From the NCBI RefSeq assembly GCF_014635325.1, contig NZ_BMCT01000003.1, forward strand, positions 186,001 to 250,000: a stretch of DNA of 64,000 bases. The letters run 5' to 3'. The DNA is from Azorhizobium oxalatiphilum. Its GTDB lineage: Bacteria > Pseudomonadota > Alphaproteobacteria > Rhizobiales > Xanthobacteraceae. Position numbers and translations under genes: made by a program. Under the pieces are notes generated by a model. That model saw nothing but the letters and a program-made list of their open reading frames with translations, ran no database searches and had not been told where the DNA came from. Shown here one piece after another: positions 1-7,997 of this stretch (positions within the stretch are counted from its first letter, which is position 1; each line of letters begins with the position of its first letter).

Positions 1-242
1 CACAGGCTGTTGCCGGACATCCGGGCGATGTCGGCATTGGTCCGGCCGATGCGATAGGATGAGGCCTGCATGTCGGAGACGATCGCGCCGCCCACTCCGC
101 GGGCGGAGAATCGACCGTAAAAATCCGAACGCTGCGGCCGCTCCAGTTCGATGGTGACACCGAACAGGGTCTTTCCGCGCACTTCGCACCAATGGTCGAA
201 GCGGTCCTGGGGCCGAAGATCGTCGGTGGTGAAGCTGAGCAT
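1..242 (-). CDS. AraC-family transcriptional regulator, N-terminal part (truncated by window edge)
   Basis: The frame opens with ATG at 242 and runs off the left edge, giving about 80 residues. It begins MLSFTTDDLRPQDRFDHWCE and contains the pattern of the AraC-binding-like N-terminal domain (PF14525 type): a phenylalanine-aspartate-histidine-tryptophan start, then alternating beta strands, then a run that reads YRIGRTNADIARM. Such proteins have a C-terminal AraC helix-turn-helix, which would lie outside the window. There is only a weak ribosome site (CAGGG) before the ATG. Effector and targets cannot be told from this piece. The family call rests on the N-terminal pattern alone. Confidence 0.6.
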   Translation of the reverse strand, partial: MLSFTTDDLRPQDRFDHWCEVRGKTLFGVTIELERPQRSDFYGRFSARGVGGAIVSDMQASSYRIGRTNADIARMSGNSL

Positions 243-537
243 TGTGCCCTGCGACTGGCGGCGGAACGGGGGGCTGGAACGCAAGCTCGAACGGGCGGAA
301 ACCGCCGGAATGACGGAACCGCACGCACATCTTACGGCGCAAAGAAGTGTTTGTCCCGCCGGATGGCAGAACGATGGCGGTACTCTGTAATGTCGAGGTG
401 CCGACCCGTCCGGGGATTGCGTGTGCCGCGTGCCCGGCGGGATCGATTGGCAAAGTGTTAGTCGCGGGGGGCGCCCGTTTCAAATCTCAAAAATGGGGGT
501 ATTTGCGATTTGCCGCTCCTGTGGCGCGCGGGTGGGG

Positions 538-1023
538 TCAGGCGCGGCCGGCGTCGTCCGCCTCTGCCAGCAGCTTGGCGGCGCGATCGGAAAGCGTGCA
601 GCCATGGTCTCTCAGGCTGCGGATGGCCTCGCGGGCCACGAACCGATTGGCCGTATTGCCCGTGAAGCTGCTGATCGAGTCGGTGAACGTCAGCACCACA
701 TTCTCGGTGCCGATGGTTCGGCGGTAATCCACCAGCGCGATGCGGGAATAGGGCTTGCGCCGCCGCCAGACCACCTTGCATTCCACATGCTCGGGGTGGA
801 GGGCCAGCCGGGGGCCGATGTTGCTGTGGGACCAGGACAGCCAGGGCAGGCCCTTCCAGCCGGAGAAGGCGGCGACCAGAGGCACGTAGACGGTGTCTCC
901 CCGCTGTACGAGCAGGTTCCCCTTGGCGCGGGCAAGGCGGTTGCGCAGGCTGAGATAGATGATGCCCCAGATGATCGCGACGCCGAGGAAGGCGACGACG
1001 GTGAGCAGAATCTCGATCCTCAT
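538..1023 (-). CDS. Hypothetical membrane-anchored protein, about 161 aa
   Basis: The product starts MRIEILLTVVAFLGVAIIWG, an N-terminal hydrophobic segment of about 20 residues with few charges before it, and continues as a soluble domain of about 130 residues with many beta-strand-like stretches. The only methionine in a plausible place is at 1023; upstream in this frame there is no better start. I recognise no domain. A single transmembrane anchor with a C-terminal soluble part is what the sequence shows; which side of the membrane the domain faces is not clear. It is transcribed away from the next gene (1210 on the other strand), with about 190 bases between them. Function unknown. Confidence 0.6.
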   Translation of the reverse strand: MRIEILLTVVAFLGVAIIWGIIYLSLRNRLARAKGNLLVQRGDTVYVPLVAAFSGWKGLPWLSWSHSNIGPRLALHPEHVECKVVWRRRKPYSRIALVDYRRTIGTENVVLTFTDSISSFTGNTANRFVAREAIRSLRDHGCTLSDRAAKLLAEADDAGRA

Positions 1024-1209
1024 GGCGTCTGGCTTCCATGTATTGAAGGGCGTGGTTCGCCCATGGCACCGAATGTCCCGCGCACGGTGTGGAACCCTCG
1101 GGCGAGGGGCACCCCATCGCGCCGTTTCGCGCGCTGGGGCAGGTCGCTCTTGTGAACAGGCCGGCGCCTGATGCAGGACAGGCCGGCAGGGAAGAATGCG
1201 AGGTAAGCC

Positions 1210-1566
1210 GTGGCAAAGAAGATTTTCAAGCTGAGTGCGGACGAGATCGTGTCGTTTGTCCCCGGTTATGGTGGCTGTATCGCGAGCGATCGGATCACGG
1301 TCGATGGCGCGCCGGTGGGTTATATGTATCGCGACGCGCCGTTCCGGCCGGAGGACAGCGGCTGGTGTTTCCTCGCCGGGGACGAGGACGAGGCCTACAT
1401 GGCGGACGAGACCAAGCACGAGGTCTATGACGTCAACACCATCGCCAATTACGACCCCGACATCGTGCCCTTTCTCGATGCCGAGGAGGGCAGCCACTTC
1501 GCCCGCGACGAGGATGGCATCTTCCAGCCGGTGGAGGAGGACGATGAGGAGGAGGGGGACGACTGA
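1210..1566 (+). CDS. DUF2185-family protein (immunity-protein-like fold)
   Basis: 118 residues. The middle reads SDRITVDGAPVGYMYRD followed by DSGWCFLAGDEDEAYM, which is the signature of the DUF2185 family, a group that has been placed with immunity-type proteins of polymorphic toxin systems (from memory, related to Imm33). The C-terminus is strongly acidic (VEEDDEEEGDD). A good ribosome site is not obvious; GTAAGCC precedes the ATG. No toxin gene is next to it, so a role as an immunity protein is not supported by context. Cytoplasmic; no signal or membrane segment. Confidence 0.7.
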   Translation: MAKKIFKLSADEIVSFVPGYGGCIASDRITVDGAPVGYMYRDAPFRPEDSGWCFLAGDEDEAYMADETKHEVYDVNTIANYDPDIVPFLDAEEGSHFARDEDGIFQPVEEDDEEEGDD

Positions 1567-1724
1567 TCCGCGCCGGCCGGTGACGGACGCCGAATGACGC
1601 TCACCGGAAAATGAGCGACGGGGCGGGCCATATGGCGATGCCGTGACGTTAGGGTATGGCGGCTGGGCGGTGGCAGAAGCCAAACGGCCGCCGTCCGTCG
1701 ATGCCCGACACGGGGAGGCAGCAG

Positions 1725-2180
1725 ATGATCTTCCAGCCGACATGCGGTCTCGGCCGCACGCAGAAACCCGGTTCCTCGCGCACCCGGCGCGTGGGCCCCG
1801 CTGTTCTGGCGCTGGGCCTCGCCCTCGCGCCGTTCGCCACCATTGCCCTCGCCGGAGCCGCCTTCGCGCACCATGGCTGGTCCTGGGCGGAAGGGGAGCA
1901 GATGGAGCTGAAGGGCAGCATCGAGAGCATCTCCATGGCGCCGCCCCATCCCATGCTCAAGGTGAAGGATGCCAAGGGCGTGGTCTGGCAGGTGGATCTG
2001 GGCAATCCCGGCCAGACCGCCCGCTCCGGCTTCACCGGTGACACCGCCAAGGTGGGCGACGGGATCATCGTCCTCGGCAATCGCCACAAGGATCCCAAGG
2101 AGATGCACATGAAGGCCGTGCGCATCACCATCAAGGGCGTGAATTACGACATGTATCCCGAGCGCATCCGCACCAACTGA
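1725..2180 (+). CDS. DUF6152-family periplasmic protein
   Basis: About 151 residues from the ATG at 1725, which has GGGGAGG a few bases upstream; another ATG at 1701 is possible. An N-terminal signal peptide is visible (twin arginines, then a hydrophobic run ending AGAAFAHHGW). The mature part carries the family landmarks AHHGWSW, APPHPMLKVKD and VLGNRHKDPKEMHMKAVRI. The family is small, single-domain and of unknown function; the two histidines at the mature N-terminus could bind metal, which is a guess. The next gene starts 12 bases after the stop and encodes a membrane protein that often accompanies this family, so the two probably form an operon. Confidence 0.75.
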   Translation: MIFQPTCGLGRTQKPGSSRTRRVGPAVLALGLALAPFATIALAGAAFAHHGWSWAEGEQMELKGSIESISMAPPHPMLKVKDAKGVVWQVDLGNPGQTARSGFTGDTAKVGDGIIVLGNRHKDPKEMHMKAVRITIKGVNYDMYPERIRTN

Positions 2181-2192
2181 GGCGGCATCGGC

Positions 2193-2675
2193 ATGGACTT
2201 CGCGCAGGGCCTGCTGGCCGCGGTGGAAAGCTGGCAGGTCGCTGGCGCGTTGCGCGGCTCGGGCACGCTCTACCTGTTCGTCAATGCGGCCCATATCCTC
2301 GGCGTCGGACTGATCCTCGGCGCGATCCTGCCGCTCGATCTTGCGTTGCTGGGCCTCGTGCGCGGCGCGCCGCTGGCGGTCATCGGACCCTTCCTGTCGC
2401 GGGCGGCGGCGGTGGGCGTGGTATTGGCGCTGGCGACGGGGCTGCTGCTCTGGGCGGTGCGGCCGCGCGAATATCTGGAGAACGAAGCCTTCCTCTGGAA
2501 GATGGGGCTACTGGCGCTCGCGCTCGCCAATGTCGGCCTCCAGCACGGTCTCGGCGGCTGGCGGCGGGTGGTGGCAGGAGAGGGCGTGCCCGCCGCAACG
2601 CGCGTGATGGCGGGGCTTTCGTCAGCCCTCTGGCTCGGCACGCTGCTGGCCGGACGGTGGATCGGCTTCTTGTAG
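2193..2675 (+). CDS. DUF6644/DUF2214-like integral membrane protein
   Basis: 160 residues with four hydrophobic helices and the pattern LFVNAAHILGVGLILGAILPLDLALLGL, typical of small membrane proteins annotated as DUF6644 or DUF2214. The histidine in helix 1 and another in LQHGLGGW could serve as haem or metal ligands, but this is inference. It begins 12 bases after the DUF6152 gene, so both are likely cotranscribed and may work together in the envelope. The stop lies only 6 bases from the 3' end of the tRNA-Leu gene on the other strand. Confidence 0.7.
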   Translation: MDFAQGLLAAVESWQVAGALRGSGTLYLFVNAAHILGVGLILGAILPLDLALLGLVRGAPLAVIGPFLSRAAAVGVVLALATGLLLWAVRPREYLENEAFLWKMGLLALALANVGLQHGLGGWRRVVAGEGVPAATRVMAGLSSALWLGTLLAGRWIGFL

Positions 2676-2681
2676 GGGGGA

Positions 2682-2768
2682 TGGTGCGGGCGGTCGGACT
2701 CGAACCGACATATCCGTGAGGACGGCGGATTTTGAGTCCGCTGCGTCTACCAATTCCGCCACGCCCGC
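2682..2768 (-). tRNA. tRNA-Leu (anticodon CAA)
   Basis: On the minus strand the sequence folds as a class II tRNA: a 7-bp acceptor stem GCGGGCG/CGCCCGC, D-arm GGCGGAATTGGTAGACGC, anticodon stem GCGGA/TCCGC with loop CTCAAAA (anticodon CAA), a long variable arm, T-arm GGTTCGAGTCC, discriminator A and an encoded CCA. Length is 87 bases including CCA. The D-arm and the long variable arm are typical of tRNA-Leu, reading UUG codons. Confidence 0.97.
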
Positions 2769-3339
2769 GAGGCGCCGGTGCGGGTAAGCACCGGGGCAGT
2801 CCTGCATCCTATAGGGCACGCGCGGGCCGAACTCCAGACCCCCGCCGGGCGACCCGCACAGCGGGGCAGGGGTTGCCCACATGCTGGCTGCGCCGGGCCG
2901 GACCAAGCCACCGCAGGCGCCGCCCGCAGGTGCGGCTCACCGCTCATCACCGCATGATCGCCGGATCATCCCTCGGCCACCGGACGCGTGCCCCAGGGTG
3001 AGGCAGAGCGACGCTGGTGCGCGCAAGCCTGCATCGGGCGAGCGGTTGGGGCGGATGCCAAATGCCAGTCCCTGCAACGCTCTTGTGACTTCAGCCGCAG
3101 ACGCCGCGCCTGCCGTTGCCCGTGAAGGCTGCGACGCAGCGTCATCCGCGACCTTCTGTGTCATTGGCGTCGATAATTCAGCGTTGTTTCATTTCAAAAG
3201 TAAGGAGGATAATCTTTCGGAGGTGGTTATCGTCAGCAGTTTGCTTTGGGTTGTGCGGTGATGTGTTGTGCGTTTGTCATGATATCTGGCCGTGCGATCC
3301 GTATTTTTACTTAGGTTCGGCGTATCTCGGGTGAACGAA
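2769..3339. other. Intergenic region of about 570 bp with promoters in both directions
   Basis: This stretch separates the tRNA gene (leftward) from the cytochrome b561 gene (rightward). Next to the tRNA there is a hairpin-forming CCGGTGC/GCACCGG pair (around 2773-2793) and a TATAGG that may be part of the leftward promoter. The right half is clearly richer in AT than the rest (from about 3165) and holds two ribosome-site-like runs (AAGGAGG and CGGAGG near 3202-3222) that lead only into a 12-codon frame. An open frame across 2881-3261 has no recognisable protein character. I see no convincing gene here. Confidence 0.5.
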
Positions 3340-3930
3340 ATGGCGCAAACGACACATATCGGAAAGCTGACCCACTCCGGGGCACGGAGTTTCAACCCTG
3401 TCTCCAAGGCCTTTCACTGGCTGATGGCCGTGATCATCCTGGTTGCCTGGGGCATCGGCTATTACGGCGGCGGCATGCTGCACTATGGCGTCAGCGACGC
3501 GGAGACGGCCCAGAAGATCTGGGCGATCAACCTGCACAAGTCGATCGCCACGACCACGCTCTTCCTCATCGTCGCGCGCATCATCTGGCGCGCCTACCAT
3601 CGCCCGCCGGAACTCACCGACATGCCGGCGATCATGAAGCTGGCCACCCATCTCGGCCACTGGAGCCTCTATCTCCTGATGATTGCGGTTCCGCTGTCCG
3701 GCTGGGCCAACAGCTCCTCGGCGGGCTACAAGATCCCCGTCCTCGGGCTCTTCACCATCCCGCAGCTGGGCCCCAAGAATCCGGCCCTGACGCCCTATCT
3801 CGTGGAGGCGCACTTCTATTTGTCCTGGGCGCTGCTGCTGGTGGTCGTCGGTCACGCCGTCTTCGCGCTGAAGCACCACTTCATCGACAAGGACGAGACG
3901 CTGACATCCATGCTGCCGAAGCAGGATTGA
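3340..3930 (+). CDS. Cytochrome b561 family protein
   Basis: About 196 residues. The sequence FNPVSKAFHWLMAVIILVAW starts helix 1 with the haem-ligand histidine; helix 2 has LHKSIATTTLFLI with a second histidine; helix 3 has THLGHWSLYLLMIAVPLSGW; helix 4 has EAHFYLSWALLLVVVGHAVFALKHHF. Four helices and paired histidines are those of the bacterial di-haem cytochrome b561 family, inner-membrane proteins that pass electrons between the quinone pool and acceptors (for example superoxide in CybB). The ATG at 3340 is chosen; a GTG at 3331 is also possible. No partner gene is adjacent; a perfect hairpin follows the stop. Confidence 0.9.
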   Translation: MAQTTHIGKLTHSGARSFNPVSKAFHWLMAVIILVAWGIGYYGGGMLHYGVSDAETAQKIWAINLHKSIATTTLFLIVARIIWRAYHRPPELTDMPAIMKLATHLGHWSLYLLMIAVPLSGWANSSSAGYKIPVLGLFTIPQLGPKNPALTPYLVEAHFYLSWALLLVVVGHAVFALKHHFIDKDETLTSMLPKQD

Positions 3931-3963
3931 GGAAGCAGGATTGAGGCGGGCAGGGCCTCGATC

Positions 3964-4016
3964 CCGGGGCGCAAGGGGGCGGGACGGTTCAACTGTCCCG
4001 CCCCCTTGCGCCCCGG
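3964..4016. terminator. Perfect 22-bp inverted repeat between cytochrome b561 and glycosyltransferase genes
   Basis: Bases 3964-3985 and 3995-4016 are exact reverse complements (arm begins CCGGGGCGCAAGGGGG) with a 9-base loop GGTTCAACT. It lies 34 bases after the cytochrome stop. There is no T-run after either arm, so it is not a classic intrinsic terminator, but a stem this stable would likely stop or protect transcripts. Confidence 0.6.
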
Positions 4017-4065
4017 TCTATTTCCGCATGGCCCGAGGCAAGCCGGCTCGGCTACAGTCGCCGGC

Positions 4066-5196
4066 ATGACTGCCCCGCTCATCGCCCACATCATCCCCTG
4101 GACGAACCTCGCCGGCACGGAGCTTGCCACCCTGCGGCTCGCCGAGGCGGCACGGGAGATGGGCTATGACAATGTGCTCTATCTGCCGGACACGCCGGAC
4201 GCCGCCACCCTCGATGCGCTCTATGTGAGCCGGGGCTTTCCCACCGCCCGTTTCCGCATGCCGCAGGTCAGCCTGCGCCGGCCCTGGCCGTATCTGGCCA
4301 ACACGCTCGCGCTCATGCGCGACTTCCGCCGCCGGGGCGTGCGGCTGGTGCACAATGGCGAGGTGATGGGGGCCTATTTCACCGCGCTGGCCGGTCGCCT
4401 CGCCGGGGCGCGGGTGATTTCCCACGTGCGCGCCGATCATCCCCAGTGCACGGATATCGATCGCCTGCTGCTGCGCCCCGTGGAGCACTATCTCTACGTT
4501 TCCGCCAGCGCCGCCCGGCATCAGGATTTTCCCGTGCGGCCGGGGCAGGGGGAGGTGCTGTATGACGCCGCCCCGCCGCCGCCCGCACCGGTGCCGCGCG
4601 CGGCTGCCCGTGCTCATTACGGATTGCCGGACGACGCCATCGTGTTCGGCATGCCCGCCCGCGTGAGCTGGCAGAAGGACCATGCCACCCTGATCCGCGC
4701 CACCGCGCAGGTGATGCGCGCCCGGCCCGATGTGCATGTGCTGGTGGTGGGCGACACCGATGCGGACGCCGCCCACCGTGAGCAGTTCGCCGTGCTGACG
4801 GCCCTGCTGGCGGAAACCGGCACCGGCAGCCACGTGCATTTCCCCGGCTTCGAGGGCGAGATGGGCCGCTTCTATGCCGCCATCGACGGCCTGGTGCTCT
4901 CCACCCATACGGAGGGCTTTCCGCTGGTGCTGCTGGAGGCCATGAGCCTCGACCTGCCGGTGGTCGCCACCAACGTGGGCGGCATTCCCGAGGCGGTGGC
5001 GGATGGAGAAACGGGCATCCTCGTGCCACACGAGGATGCCCCGGCACTGGCCTCCGCCATGTTGCGGCTGGCGGAGGACACGCCGTTGCGTGCGGCCATG
5101 GGGCAGGCGGGGCGGCGCCGGGTGGAGGAGCGCTTCGGCCGCTCCCGCTTCGCCCGCGAGTTGTCCGCTGTCTATGCCCGGCTGCTCAAGGCCTGA
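4066..5196 (+). CDS. Glycosyltransferase family 4 (GT-B fold)
   Basis: 376 residues from ATG 4066. The N-terminal half has a donor-independent Rossmann-like start (LIAHIIPWTNLAGTELATLRL) with the glycine-poor acceptor site; the C-terminal half has FGMPARVSWQKDHATLIRA and the nucleotide-sugar site EGFPLVLLEAMSLDLPVVAT followed by NVGGIPEAV and GETGILVP, which define the GT4 Glycos_transf_1 domain with its E-x7-E motif. Substrate and product are unknown. It is an isolated gene, convergent with the MipA-like gene 12 bases away, so no polysaccharide cluster helps to assign it. Retaining transfer from an NDP-sugar is the family expectation. Confidence 0.88.
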   Translation: MTAPLIAHIIPWTNLAGTELATLRLAEAAREMGYDNVLYLPDTPDAATLDALYVSRGFPTARFRMPQVSLRRPWPYLANTLALMRDFRRRGVRLVHNGEVMGAYFTALAGRLAGARVISHVRADHPQCTDIDRLLLRPVEHYLYVSASAARHQDFPVRPGQGEVLYDAAPPPPAPVPRAAARAHYGLPDDAIVFGMPARVSWQKDHATLIRATAQVMRARPDVHVLVVGDTDADAAHREQFAVLTALLAETGTGSHVHFPGFEGEMGRFYAAIDGLVLSTHTEGFPLVLLEAMSLDLPVVATNVGGIPEAVADGETGILVPHEDAPALASAMLRLAEDTPLRAAMGQAGRRRVEERFGRSRFARELSAVYARLLKA

Positions 5197-5208
5197 ATCG
5201 ATCCGGCT

Positions 5209-6135
5209 CTAGAATTTGTAGCCGATGGCGAGGATGCCGGAGGGCTGCGTCTTGCTCTCGACGATGGGGCTGTCGGCGGCATCTCCGATGAGATAGCCGA
5301 GCCCGGCCTGTCCCCGGATCAGCCAGTGATCGGTCAGCATGTAGGTGGCCGAGACGTTGAAATCGACACGCTTCAGCCCGGCGCCGATGGTGTAGACGGG
5401 CAGGCCTGAGAGGGCGGACTGGGTCGGCGTCACGCCGAAATAGGCCTGCATGTAATTGTCGTCGGACCAGGTTCCGGACATGCCGGCGGTGAACAGCATG
5501 CGCTCGTAGCGGAACGAGGCATCGACACCGAATTTGGCTTCCAGCCCGTCGCTGCCGCCGATGGTGCGGTTGAGGGCGGCATAGAGTTCCACCTGTCCGA
5601 TGGCATAAGCCACCTTCGCGCCCACCACGGCACCGGCGTCGATGTCGCCGAGGCCGCGCAGATGGTCCGAATCGTCCTGCTGGCGGCCGCCGTCATAGCC
5701 GAGCCGGCCGCTGAAGGTGAAACCATCCGCCTTGTAGAGGTTCACGGAGAGCCCACGCGGATCGAGCTTCACGAGGTCGCCGAAGCTGGCGGACACGAAG
5801 GGCACCGGGGAGACCTCGTATTCGTCCGAGCCCTCGTATTTCGGTGCGATCATCGCCCCGCCGCCGAGCACCACCTTCCACTCGGCGAGCTTGTCGGTGA
5901 CGAAGGCGAACTGGCCGAAATCCGTGCCGCTGGCAGAGGCCGCCGGGCGGCTGGCAGTGGTCGCGCTCGTACTCGCCGCGAGATCGGCGGCGGAGGCCCG
6001 GCCGGAGATCAGGAGCAGGGTCGCGACGGCGGTGAGAGGCAGGATGCGCCGCTGATCCCCTGGCAGGCGGGAGCGGAGAGGGGACGCGGAACGGGAAACG
6101 GGCAATGGCATGGGCGGCTCTTGTTCGGTGGACAT
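5209..6135 (-). CDS. MipA/OmpV-family outer membrane protein
   Basis: 308 residues, with an alternative start at 6111. A signal peptide is followed by a mature protein with the MipA/OmpV landmarks: WKVVLGGGAMIAPKYEGSDEYEVSPVP near the front, then amphipathic strands (LGYDGGRQQDDSDHLRGLGDID), and the terminal sequence ILAIGYKF ending in phenylalanine, the usual outer-membrane insertion signal. Members form small beta-barrels, sometimes linked to peptidoglycan enzyme scaffolding or to copper and stress responses; no specific role can be assigned here. The gene is divergent from a LytTR-type regulator (6249), which may control it. Confidence 0.85.
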   Translation of the reverse strand: MSTEQEPPMPLPVSRSASPLRSRLPGDQRRILPLTAVATLLLISGRASAADLAASTSATTASRPAASASGTDFGQFAFVTDKLAEWKVVLGGGAMIAPKYEGSDEYEVSPVPFVSASFGDLVKLDPRGLSVNLYKADGFTFSGRLGYDGGRQQDDSDHLRGLGDIDAGAVVGAKVAYAIGQVELYAALNRTIGGSDGLEAKFGVDASFRYERMLFTAGMSGTWSDDNYMQAYFGVTPTQSALSGLPVYTIGAGLKRVDFNVSATYMLTDHWLIRGQAGLGYLIGDAADSPIVESKTQPSGILAIGYKF

Positions 6136-6248
6136 CCCGGGGGATGGTTTCCGTCTAGAGAGGCCGCCGGCCCGCCACGAGCACGCCTTCGCAATTGCGC
6201 CAAACTGTTCGCTAAGGTGGCGCTGGAGCTGAAGGTGGGGCTTTCGGA

Positions 6249-7133
6249 ATGCGTGATTTCGCCAATGTGCAGGCCGATCCCTGGATGCGTCAGCGCGCTG
6301 CGGAGTGCTGCCTTGCGCTCGCGCTCAGCCCGATATTCGCCTGGATGCGGCCATTCGGTGTCGATGAGCAGGCGTTCGTGATCCGCATGGGCTTCTGGCT
6401 GGGCATTCTGGCCTGCTGGTTCCTCGCCCTGGCGATCACGGAGCGGCTGTTCGAGGCACGGGGCCTGCTGCGCGGGCGCGATGCGGCCCTGCGCTGGGCG
6501 GCCATGGTCGGTGCCGCCGCCTTTCCCATGATGCTGATCGTCGGGCCGGCGATCTATGCTTTGGAGGGCTGGCAGCCCTATGCCCATAAGGTCGTGACGC
6601 TCTATTTCCAGATCGCCGTCATTGGTGGCGGGGTGTCGTTGATCGCGCGCGCGGCGCTGGGGCAACGGTTCGCGGTCTCGGCCACTCCCGCGCCGTGTCC
6701 GTCGGGCATTCGTCTTGATGGCGCGCTCAACGGTTTGGATCCGAGCGAGCTGGAGCAGGCCCGGCCGGTGGCCGTACCGCAGGCCTTCGCCAACGGGCTG
6801 ATGGGCCGGCTGCCGCCGCATCTGCGCGGTCGCATGATCGCGCTGGAGATGGAAGATCATTACGCCCGCGTGCACACCGATCGCGGGTCGGGCCTGATCC
6901 TGATGCGGCTCGGCGATGCCATGGCCGAGGCGGCCCCGACGCCCGGCCGACAGGTGCACCGCTCCTGGTGGGTGGCGGACGCGGCCGTCGCCTCTTTCGA
7001 GCGCGTGGGCCGCACCGGACAGGTCCGGCTCAGCAACGGGCTCACCGCGCCGGTGTCACAGCGCTATCTGCGGGAGGTGGACCAGTTCCTCGCCCGGCGC
7101 GGGCAAGGCGAAGGGCCTCCCGCGCTGTCCTGA
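6249..7133 (+). CDS. Membrane-anchored LytTR-domain transcriptional regulator
   Basis: 294 residues. The N-terminal half has four hydrophobic segments (for example FVIRMGFWLGILACWFLALA); a variable linker follows; the last 100 residues form a LytTR DNA-binding domain: LRGRMIALEMEDHYARVHTD, then LILMRLGDAMAE, QVHRSWWVADAAVASFERVG and VRLSNGLTAPVSQRYLREV, with the conserved H-R-S-W-W-V segment. This architecture is that of membrane-bound LytTR regulators that sense something at the membrane without a separate kinase. It is divergently transcribed from the MipA-like gene with 113 bases between, which makes that gene the first candidate target. Confidence 0.85.
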   Translation: MRDFANVQADPWMRQRAAECCLALALSPIFAWMRPFGVDEQAFVIRMGFWLGILACWFLALAITERLFEARGLLRGRDAALRWAAMVGAAAFPMMLIVGPAIYALEGWQPYAHKVVTLYFQIAVIGGGVSLIARAALGQRFAVSATPAPCPSGIRLDGALNGLDPSELEQARPVAVPQAFANGLMGRLPPHLRGRMIALEMEDHYARVHTDRGSGLILMRLGDAMAEAAPTPGRQVHRSWWVADAAVASFERVGRTGQVRLSNGLTAPVSQRYLREVDQFLARRGQGEGPPALS

Positions 7134-7146
7134 GGGGGCGCCGAAC

Positions 7147-7890
7147 TCACTCCCGCGCCGGTACGACCGGATTGGCGAGGGTGCCGTCTGGGGCCAGATA
7201 GTCGAGCAGCTTCAGTGTCCGGTCGCCGGTGGTGACGAGGCGGGACACGATGGAGCGCAGGGAATGGAATTCCTCGCCCGACAGGCAGTCGAACAGCGTG
7301 TCGTTGGCCGGACGCTGCACGGCAGTGAGGTCGTCCAGAAGCTGGTTGGCCTTGGGCGTGATGGTCAGCAGCACGCGGCGGCGGTCTTCGGGATTGACCT
7401 CCTTGCTCACCAGATCGGCGGCCACCAGCTTGTTCACCTCGATGGTCACGAAGGCGCCGGACAGGTGCAGGTGCTCGGCCAGAAGGTTCACGCCCACGCC
7501 CGCCTCCCGATCCTGCAGATGGGCGATGGCGACGAGGATGGTGTATTGCGCACCCGACAGGCCGATGAGCGCGCCGAGCCGGCTGCGGACCTCCTGGATG
7601 CGTGCGGCGAACGCCAGCGTGTCGTGCACCAGCTGACGAAACGCGCGATCCGATCCTTCCATTACCAACTCCGGTTTCGAGACGGTCATCTGACGTTGCG
7701 GCATGTCCGGGCTGCCGGGCCGGACGCCCTGAGCCGCCATGGCCGGGGCGCCGCTGCCGGTGTTTACAGCACCATGCTGCTCCATGACCCGAGACGGCTT
7801 GCCGCCGGGTAACTTGTCGCGGGGGGCTTTCTCGCGGGGTGCGCCGCCGCGAGAGGCCTTGCCACGGGTGGGTTTGCCGGATGGGTCCAC
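7147..7890 (-). CDS. MarR-family regulator with N-terminal basic pentapeptide-repeat tail
   Basis: 247 residues from a GTG at 7890 with AAGGCGG upstream. Residues 100-240 form a MarR winged helix: LGALIGLSGAQYTILVAIA, then VNLLAEHLHLSGAFVTIEVN, and the wing VNPEDRRRVLLTITPKANQL with the conserved D-x-R-R-x-x-x-L-x-L-T. Before it lies an about 95-residue extension whose residues 5-34 are six five-residue units such as GKPTR, GKASR and EKAPR. This tail is basic and proline-rich. The gene is divergent from the flavin reductase and monooxygenase genes, so it probably represses them until an aromatic ligand binds. The later methionines inside the tail mean the true start could be shorter. Confidence 0.88.
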   Translation of the reverse strand: MDPSGKPTRGKASRGGAPREKAPRDKLPGGKPSRVMEQHGAVNTGSGAPAMAAQGVRPGSPDMPQRQMTVSKPELVMEGSDRAFRQLVHDTLAFAARIQEVRSRLGALIGLSGAQYTILVAIAHLQDREAGVGVNLLAEHLHLSGAFVTIEVNKLVAADLVSKEVNPEDRRRVLLTITPKANQLLDDLTAVQRPANDTLFDCLSGEEFHSLRSIVSRLVTTGDRTLKLLDYLAPDGTLANPVVPARE

Positions 7891-7997
7891 GAAATCCGCC
7901 TTGACGTCAGTTCGATAATTATATTAGCTTTGGTTCAAAGATAAATGGAGCCCCGGCTTCCCGCCTTTGGCTCCTCGAACTCCAGTTGGGCCAGACC
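7891..7997. promoter_or_regulatory. Divergent promoter/operator region between marR and the monooxygenase genes
   Basis: The 107-bp gap has two short palindromes: TGACGTCA at 7902-7909 and ATAATTAT at 7915-7922, the latter in an AT-rich run TTCGATAATTATATTAG that stands out from its GC-rich surroundings. MarR dimers commonly bind AT-rich imperfect palindromes overlapping divergent promoters, so this is the likely site. The exact operator is inferred. Confidence 0.5.

Noticed and set aside
2881-3261. Open frame in the gap between the tRNA and cytochrome b561
   Set aside because: Proline- and arginine-rich without domain; the start lacks a ribosome site. Treated as intergenic.
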